From Sandarakinorhabdus sp. (GTDB lineage: Bacteria > Pseudomonadota > Alphaproteobacteria > Sphingomonadales > Sphingomonadaceae), in assembly GCA_020692215.1 (NCBI GenBank), contig JAIMKW010000003.1, forward strand, positions 295,192 to 359,191: a stretch of 64,000 nucleotides of DNA. The letters run 5' to 3'. A program made the position numbers and the translations under genes. Below the pieces are notes generated by a model. The model did no database searches, was not told where the DNA came from, and saw only the letters and a program-made list of their open reading frames with translations. Shown piece by piece: positions 58,096 through 64,000 of the stretch (positions within the stretch are counted from its first letter, which is position 1; every line of letters begins with the position of its first letter).

Positions 58096-58679
58096 AGCAG
58101 CGATCCCTGCCGCTTGCTGAGTATGTCAGCGTCATAAAGCACCACGAGCCGGTCCCCGTCAGTCAGGGGGGTGAGCAGGTGGTCGAGAAGAATGGCTGAC
58201 AGCGCGGCATCGAAGGGGGCCGAGTGTATGGCGCCGCCTGTTGCTTGCGACGCAGCCCCATTAAGCTCCAGCAATGTGCCCAGATATTCGAGTCCGTGTT
58301 TCTTTTCATTGGGCAAAAGCCTGCGCGCGACGCGCAGAGTATCAATGGCTGCGGTTGGCTTCCAATCAGCGATCGCGCGGCCGATGATGTCGAGTTCGAC
58401 GCGTACGTTGTGGCCGACAACTGGCGTGTCCTCCAGCCACTCGAGCACATCATCAATGACGTCCTCCAGGTCAGGGGCATCGGCGACATCACGCTCCCAT
58501 ATTCCGTGGATCCGGGATACAGCAGGGGTGATCCCGCCCTTCGGCTTGAAGCGCCAATGCTTGTGCTTGCCGGTGAGCTTGAATCCTTCCATCTCGACGA
58601 TGGCAAGCTCGATAATCTCCGGAGGCGATCCACCGTTCCCTTCTACATCAATTGCCCACATCCGCCGGTTCATTCCCAA
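58092..58679 (-). CDS. DEDDh 3'-5' exonuclease-like protein
   Basis: 195 residues. All four motifs of DnaQ/RNase T enzymes are visible: D11 and E13 in AIDVEGN, D97 in VVGHNVRVELDII, and H152 with D157 in IHSAPFDAAL. It thus keeps the DEDDh catalytic residues. It overlaps the radical SAM gene by 10 bases and the kinase gene by four. Possible roles are trimming or degrading nucleic acid and clearing modified nucleotides; none is shown. Confidence 0.85.
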   Translation of the reverse strand: MGMNRRMWAIDVEGNGGSPPEIIELAIVEMEGFKLTGKHKHWRFKPKGGITPAVSRIHGIWERDVADAPDLEDVIDDVLEWLEDTPVVGHNVRVELDIIGRAIADWKPTAAIDTLRVARRLLPNEKKHGLEYLGTLLELNGAASQATGGAIHSAPFDAALSAILLDHLLTPLTDGDRLVVLYDADILSKRQGSLL

Positions 58680-59797
58680 CCCTCCTCTGCGCGTCCGTGT
58701 CGTCCAGGAAGGTGCGGGTGCGCCCTGTCGTGAACCTGAAAACCCGTGGCATGCTGAATAAAGTAACGTTGCTGCTCGGTGCTGTCGTTGACCAAAATAC
58801 TTCCCTGAAGGATCTCGATCATGTCAGACCGCAGGCCAGCCTTAGCGGCAAGTCCTTCAATTTTCTCACGCGACGGCTGGGAGTAAGCAACAGTGCAAAT
58901 CCGCACTTGGGCAGGCGGACATATGTCACAGATATGCTCGATGCCGAGATGACCGTTATAGTCAGCGATCCCATGTGCGAACGCCACGGCGCACGAAGTC
59001 TTGCGGAAGATCGGCATGTCGGTGAACCTGGCGAGTATTCGCTTTTCGATCGATCGAGGCATGATTTTGCGCCTGGGTGCGGTATCATACAGGTCGGTAA
59101 CGCCTACCGAACGCAGATAGGCTCTTATTTCCTCCCGATGAAACAGTCCGGTAAAGACCGTGGCATCGGCAAGCGTGGCAAGTTCCTGCGCGCGAGAAAT
59201 GAGACCGTCGTCATCGTTCAGTCCAGCAACTACCGGTCGCCAGTACAGGATTCGCTTCGTCCGGTGGGCGCCCGCCGCAAGCGTTGCCAGAGATGTCTCC
59301 GCGATTCTGCTGTCAACGGGCTCAATCCGTTTGTCTGCAATCCCGGACCAGGTCACCAGCACGGTAAGCTTCAGGTTGGACAGGCGCTCAAACCGCTCGA
59401 CGTCTTCGCGGTCAACGTGCCAACGCGTGATCACGAGGACCGGGTTTGTGAGACGGTAGCCGTCCAGAAGTTCGAGGGTGCGGTGAAGGTGTTCTTTCAC
59501 GCGCGGAAGCAGGGGGTCCGTTGCGCGGTTAAATATCTGTATCGGTGTGGTGTGTGGTCGAAAAGCCCAGTGTCCCATCAATGTCTGAACCGCGGCCTCG
59601 TCGTCCATAACGAGATGCGGTCGCTTCATATCGTAATTATCAAACAAGTGCCGCACGCAGTAGCCGCAGTCGAGTGGACATCCCACGACATGATTAAGGC
59701 TCAACCCGGACTTTCGGTACTCAACCACCTCCCGAAGAGAAGATGGAAGATCGAGCGGAGCAGCGCGAAGATTATTTGATTCTCGACTTATGTTGGC
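58670..59797 (-). CDS. Radical SAM enzyme, spore-photoproduct-lyase-like
   Basis: 375 residues from MANISRESNNLRAAPLDLP (an ATG seven codons upstream is also open). Radical SAM cluster GCPLDCGYCVRH with C41, C45 and C48, then IQIFNRATDPLLPRV and NPVLVITRWHVDREDVE, which resemble the SplB/COG1533 group. A C-terminal HICDICPPAQVRIC could bind a second Fe-S cluster. First gene of the operon, divergent from trbB. The substrate is unknown; the neighbours suggest a nucleic acid or nucleotide. Confidence 0.82.
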   Translation of the reverse strand, partial: ANISRESNNLRAAPLDLPSSLREVVEYRKSGLSLNHVVGCPLDCGYCVRHLFDNYDMKRPHLVMDDEAAVQTLMGHWAFRPHTTPIQIFNRATDPLLPRVKEHLHRTLELLDGYRLTNPVLVITRWHVDREDVERFERLSNLKLTVLVTWSGIADKRIEPVDSRIAETSLATLAAGAHRTKRILYWRPVVAGLNDDDGLISRAQELATLADATVFTGLFHREEIRAYLRSVGVTDLYDTAPRRKIMPRSIEKRILARFTDMPIFRKTSCAVAFAHGIADYNGHLGIEHICDICPPAQVRICTVAYSQPSREKIEGLAAKAGLRSDMIEILQGSILVNDSTEQQRYFIQHATGFQVHDRAHPHLPGRHGRAEEGWE

Positions 59798-59985
59798 CAT
59801 TCTACATGCCGTACACAAATTGAACGGCGATGCCGAGCGGGTTAAGCCGACACGCTATCCATTCTCCCTTTTCGCTACACTACGATGACCGCAATTTGCT
59901 GTTGCGCCACAGCATTCTGATACCCTTTTGATCCGCCTCGCGAGCGCAGCCGATGTCCGGTTGCCTCCCAGACACGAGGCATTTC

Positions 59986-60969
59986 ATGACCGTCATCCCC
60001 ATTCAATCCCAAGCATCGTCGCGCGGCGCGCGTATGCTGCGGACAGCGCTCGGACCGGAGATTGCTGCCTGGCTTGAAGACGCTTCGGTAATCGAGGTCA
60101 TGCTCAATCCCGACGGCCGGCTGTGGATCGACCAGCTGGGAGCCGGAATCGCCGATACGGGGAGCGGGGTGTCCGCTGTCGATGGCGAGCGGATCATCCG
60201 GCTGGTCGCGCACCATGTCGGGGCTGAGGTCCATGCCAAGGCGCCGCGGGTATCGGCGGAGCTTCCCGATACGGGTGAGCGGTTCGAGGGGCTTCTGCCC
60301 CCAGTCGTGGCTGCGCCCAGCTTTGCGATCCGCAAACCCGCCGTCGCGGTTTTCACACTCGAGGATTATGTCGCGGCGGACATCATGTCCACGTGGCAGG
60401 CCGAGGCGCTGGTTGCTGCCGTAGCTACCCGGAAGAACATCCTGGTCGCTGGCGGCACATCGACCGGCAAGACCACGCTCACCAATGCCCTGCTCGCCGA
60501 GGTCGCCAAGACCAACGATCGCGTCGTCCTGATCGAGGACACGCGCGAGCTGCAATGCGCCGCACCCAACCTTGTTTCGCTGCGCACCAAAGATGGCGTT
60601 GCAACGCTCTCCGATCTGGTCCGCTCCGCACTGCGGCTGCGGCCCGACCGCATCCCAATCGGCGAGGTGCGTGGCGCGGAAGCGCTCGACCTCTTGAAAG
60701 CTTGGGGCACCGGCCATCCCGGTGGGGTCGGCACAATCCATGCCGGGTCCGCACTCGGCACACTGCGGCGCATGGAACAGCTGATCCAGGAAAGCGTGGT
60801 CACCGTGCCGCGCGCACTCATCGCCGAGACCATCAATGTCATCGCCGTGCTGGTCCGCGACGGCACCGGCAGGCGGCTGGCCGAACTCGCCCAAGTCACC
60901 GGGCTCGATGCCCGAGGCGACTACCAGATCCTTCCCATCACCCCCCAAGCCAAAGGAGTCATTTTGTGA
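59986..60969 (+). CDS. trbB: TrbB, conjugation ATPase (VirB11 type)
   Basis: 327 residues from [18 protein letters not shown], with ACGAGG before the ATG. An N-terminal domain, then Walker [23 protein letters not shown], Asp box [11 protein letters not shown] and His box [18 protein letters not shown]. Traffic ATPase of the mating-pair formation system. It restarts the trb genes after the inserted cargo and overlaps trbC by four bases. Confidence 0.93.
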   Translation: MTVIPIQSQASSRGARMLRTALGPEIAAWLEDASVIEVMLNPDGRLWIDQLGAGIADTGSGVSAVDGERIIRLVAHHVGAEVHAKAPRVSAELPDTGERFEGLLPPVVAAPSFAIRKPAVAVFTLEDYVAADIMSTWQAEALVAAVATRKNILVAGGTSTGKTTLTNALLAEVAKTNDRVVLIEDTRELQCAAPNLVSLRTKDGVATLSDLVRSALRLRPDRIPIGEVRGAEALDLLKAWGTGHPGGVGTIHAGSALGTLRRMEQLIQESVVTVPRALIAETINVIAVLVRDGTGRRLAELAQVTGLDARGDYQILPITPQAKGVIL

Positions 60970-61298
60970 TCCAGACCATTTCGCGCGCGCGCGGCCGCCT
61001 CTCAACCGCCATCATCGGCGGCTTCGTTGCTCTTTCCGTCGCCTCGCCCGCCTATGCTGCGGGATCGTCGATGCCATGGGAAGCCCCGCTCCAGTCGATC
61101 CTCGAATCCATCCAGGGACCGGTCGCCAAGATCGTCGCGGTCATGATCATCATCGCCACCGGCCTCGCACTTGCTTTCGGTGACACGTCGGGCGGCGCGC
61201 GGCGGATGATCCAGATCGTGTTCGGCCTGTCGATCGCGTTTGCCGCCTCTTCCTTTTTCCTGTCGTTCTTCTCGTTCGGCGGCGGGGCGCTGGTCTGA
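60966..61298 (+). CDS. trbC: TrbC, conjugal pilin
   Basis: 110 residues from a GTG overlapping the trbB stop. A signal segment (AIIGGFVALSVASPAYAAG) and two hydrophobic helices (IVAVMIIIATGLALAFGD and MIQIVFGLSIAFAASSFFLSFF), the VirB2/TrbC pilin pattern. It is the expected substrate of the TraF peptidase. trbD starts at its last base. Confidence 0.9.
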   Translation: MIQTISRARGRLSTAIIGGFVALSVASPAYAAGSSMPWEAPLQSILESIQGPVAKIVAVMIIIATGLALAFGDTSGGARRMIQIVFGLSIAFAASSFFLSFFSFGGGALV

Positions 61299-61573
61299 TG
61301 GAAGGCGCACCGCCCGAAGCCGTGCCTGGTTACGTCGTGCCAGTCCACCGCGCGCTGACTGAGCACATCCTGCTTGGCGGCGCACCGCGCGGGCTTGCGA
61401 TTGCCAATGCGACGCTGGCCGCAGCGATCGGGCTTGGCCTGCGGCTGTGGATCGCGGGCGTCGTGATCTTCGCGCTCGGCCACATGGTATCGATCTGGGC
61501 GGCGCGGCGCGATCCCCAGTTCGTCGATGTCGCGCGGCGGCATCTGCGTTTTCCCACCTATCTGAGAGTTTGA
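61298..61573 (+). CDS. trbD: TrbD, mating-pair formation membrane protein (VirB3 type)
   Basis: 91 residues with one or two hydrophobic segments (LAIANATLAAAIGLGLRLWIAGVVIFALGHMV) after PGYVVPVHRALTEHILLGGAPR, which is characteristic of TrbD. A small inner-membrane part of the channel, placed as usual between trbC and trbE. Confidence 0.9.
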   Translation: MEGAPPEAVPGYVVPVHRALTEHILLGGAPRGLAIANATLAAAIGLGLRLWIAGVVIFALGHMVSIWAARRDPQFVDVARRHLRFPTYLRV

Positions 61574-61579
61574 CCCGAT

Positions 61580-64000
61580 GCTTTCGCTTCGCGAATACCG
61601 AAACAAGGCCGACCGGCTCGCGGACTTCCTGCCCTGGGCGGCGCTGGTCGCACCGGGCGTGGTGCTCAACAAGGATGGCAGCTTCCAGCGCTCGGCCCGC
61701 TTTCGTGGTCCCGATCTCGACAGTGCCACGCCCGCCGAGCTGATCGCGACGACCGCGCGGCTCAACAGCGCGCTGCGGCGGCTGGGTTCGGGCTGGGCGA
61801 TCTTCGTCGAGGCGGTGCGCCGTCCGGCGCAAGACTATCCCGATAGCGATTTTCCCGATCCGGCGTCGATGCTTGTCGAGCGCGAACGCGCCGCGCAGTT
61901 CGCCGAAGAAGGCGCGCATTTCGAGAGCCGGTATTTCCTGACGCTATTGTGGATGCCGCCCGCCGAAGACGCCGCCCGCGCTGAAAGCTGGCTTTACGAG
62001 GGCAAGGCCGAAAAGGGGGGCAATCCGAAAGAGTTGCTCGATCTCTTCATCGACCGCACCGGGCGGTTGTTACGTCTGGTCGAGGGGTTCGTCCCCGAAG
62101 TCACCTGGCTCGATGACAGCGAGACGCTGACCTATTTGCACAGCTGTATCTCGACGCGCAGCCAGCGGGTTCGGGTTCCAGAAACCCCGATGCATCTCGA
62201 CGCGCTGCTGGCGGACGAACCGCTCACGGGTGGTCTCGAACCGCGCCTGGGTCGCGCGCATCTGCGCACGCTCACCGTGGTGGGCTTTCCCAGCAGCACT
62301 TTCCCGGGCCTGCTCGACGAACTCAACCGGCTCGCTTTCGCCTATCGCTGGTCGACCCGCGCGGTCATGCTCGACAAGACCGATGCGACCAAACTGACCG
62401 CCAAGATCCGGCGGCAATGGTTCGCCAAGCGCAAGTCGGTCGCGGCGATCCTCAAGGAGGTGATGACCAACGAGGCGTCGACGCTGCTCGACAGCGATGC
62501 CTCGAACAAGGCGGCCGATGCCGATGCAGCGCTGCAGGAGCTTGGCGCCGACCATGTCGGTCAGGCCTATGTCACCGCCACGGTGACGGTGTGGGACGAG
62601 GATCCCGCACTCGCGGCGGAAAAGCTGCGTCTGGTCGAGAAGGTCATCCAGGGCCGCGATTTCACGTGTGTAGTCGAGGGCATGAACGCGGTTGAAGCCT
62701 GGCTCGGCTCGCTCCCCGGCCATGTCTACGCCAATGTCCGCACGCCGCCGATTTCCACGCTCAACTTGGCCCACATGATCCCCCTCTCAGCCGTGTGGGC
62801 CGGGCCGGAACGGGACGAACACTTTGCCGCCCCCCCGCTCTTCTATGCGCGGACCGAAGGTTCGACCCCGTTCCGGTTTTCGCTCCATGTCGGTGATGTC
62901 GGCCATACGCTGATCGTCGGGCCGACGGGTGCGGGCAAGTCGGTGCTGCTTGCGCTGATGGCGCTGCAGTTCCGCCGTTACGATCGCGCTCAGGTCTTCG
63001 CTTTCGATTTCGGTGGCTCGATCCGGGCCGCCGCGCTCGCCTGCGGCGGCGACTGGCAGGACTTGGGCAACTCGTTGACCGGTTCTGGCCTTTCCGAAGA
63101 CAGTGCAAGCGCGGTGCTGTTGCAACCGCTGGCGCGGATCAATGAACCGGCAGAACGCAACTGGGCCGCCGAATGGCTTCAGGCGATTCTCACCTCCGAA
63201 GGCGTCACAGTCGATCCCGCCACCAAGGAACATCTGTGGTCAGCGCTGTCGTCGCTTTCAACCGCGCCAGTGGGCGAGCGAACGCTGACCGGCCTGGCCG
63301 TGCTGCTCCAAAGCCAAGCGCTCAAGCAGGCGCTAGCGCCATATTGCATTGGCGGGCCTTTCGGTCGGCTACTCGATGCCGAGGTGGAACATCTCGGCAT
63401 GGCCAGCTTTCAGGCTTTCGAGACCGAGGGGCTGACTGGCTCCGCAGCAGCGCCAGCCGTCTTGTCCTACCTGTTCCACCGGATTGAAGGGCGGCTCGAC
63501 GGCTCGCCGACGATGATCATCATCGACGAAGGCTGGCTGGTGCTCGACAGCCCGGCGTTTGCCGCGCAGCTGCGCGAATGGCTGAAGACGCTGCGCAAGA
63601 AGAACGCAAGCGTGGTCTTCGCGACCCAGAGCCTTGCCGACATCGAAAGTTCGGCGATTGCGCCTGCCATCATCGAAAGCTGCCCGACCCGCATCTTCCT
63701 GCCCAATGAGCGTGCGGTCGAACCGCAGATCCTGTCGATCTATCGCCGCTTTGGCCTCAACGACCGGCAGATCGAGATCGTAGCGCGGGCCACTCCCAAG
63801 CGCGACTATTACTGCCAGTCGGCGCGCGGCAACAGGCTGTTCGAGCTGGGCCTGGGCGAAGTCGCGCTCGCCTACACCGCCACCTCATCGAAGACCGACC
63901 AGCTGGCGATTGCCGAACTGACCGAAGCTCACGGAACGGCAGGCTTTGCGGCCGCCTGGCTGCGCCATCGCGGCCTCGCATGGGCCGCTGACATGCTCCC
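61580..64000 (+). CDS. trbE: TrbE, conjugation ATPase (VirB4 type), cut by window end
   Basis: At least 807 residues from MLSLREYRNKADRLADFLPW, with no stop before the window end; the usual length is near 810-850. VirB4 domain with Walker A IVGPTGAGKSVLLALMALQF, Walker B MIIIDEGWLVLDS and FATQSLADIESS. The largest ATPase of the secretion channel. More trb genes (trbJ, L, F, G, I) would be expected beyond the edge. Confidence 0.93.

Noticed and set aside
58652..59779. Plus-strand 375-codon frame opposite the radical SAM gene
   Set aside because: The minus strand carries CxxxCxxC and operon overlaps; the plus-strand frame has no motif or ribosome binding site.
58670..59797. Prokaryotic viperin
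   Set aside because: The cluster motif is CPLDCGYC and the downstream motifs resemble the SplB group; viperin signature segments are not visible, although the kinase neighbour had suggested it.
1..64000. CRISPR array, rRNA genes or insertion-sequence transposases
   Set aside because: No regularly spaced identical repeats of CRISPR length, no rRNA-like sequence and no transposase motifs were seen; the only recombinase is the tyrosine integrase.

Overview
The window looks like a large accessory region of a sphingomonad-type alphaproteobacterium. It is GC-rich, with sphingomonad-style copper proteins and the RepA / DUF736 / DUF932 / DUF2493 / DUF2285 gene set typical of alphaproteobacterial plasmids and integrative conjugative elements (ICEs). 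Almost nothing in it is chromosomal housekeeping.

The layout is close to a mirror image around a tRNA-Gly 3' fragment at about 26.2 kb. To the left (element A, genes mostly on the minus strand, reading away from the junction): tyrosine integrase, DUF932, ParB, toprim, [copper block], DUF2493, small membrane protein, DUF736, [mer block], XRE regulator with a divergent small DUF2285 protein, a frameshifted DUF6499/DUF2285 activator, an excisionase-like HTH, RepA, and the first codons of ParA at the left edge. To the right (element B, mostly plus strand): DUF932, ParB, DUF6117, strawberry-notch helicase/methylase, toprim, DUF2493, [cargo], small membrane protein, DUF736, the same XRE / DUF2285 / frameshifted activator / HTH / RepA block, then DUF2840, TraF, DUF736, lytic transglycosylase, RlxS-type relaxase, a RES-Xre toxin-antitoxin pair, TraG/VirD4, CopG, [8.9 kb cargo], TrbB, TrbC, TrbD and TrbE (cut by the window end).

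The regulatory block matches the QseC / QseM / FseA / RdfS circuit known from the Mesorhizobium symbiosis ICEs. In both copies the activator is split by a +1 frame change at the same codon, TTT-C, after a W-G-L-x-F motif, and the joined products are 256 and 257 residues. Three iteron-like repeats with 23-24 bp period lie at the end of each repA. The XRE/DUF2285 intergenic regions share a 31-bp block, the DUF736 leaders share an identical 21-bp motif, and the ParB and DUF932 leaders share a hairpin that ends just before the ribosome binding site.

Cargo of A: a mer cluster without merA (merR, merT, merP, GDCCVxC protein) and a large copper block (P-type ATPase, CueR-like regulator, DUF305, CopD, CopC, a CnrY/CnrX/CnrH-like sigma system, a Tat-exported class V aminotransferase, CopA, CopB, PepSY protein, DUF411). 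Cargo of B: an unrecognised Rx4H protein, and inside the conjugation operon a methylase plus two nuclease-like proteins (probable restriction or defence module) next to a tight operon of radical SAM enzyme, DEDDh exonuclease, P-loop kinase and aldo/keto reductase. I do not recognise that last operon as a described system, and it is the best candidate for something new.
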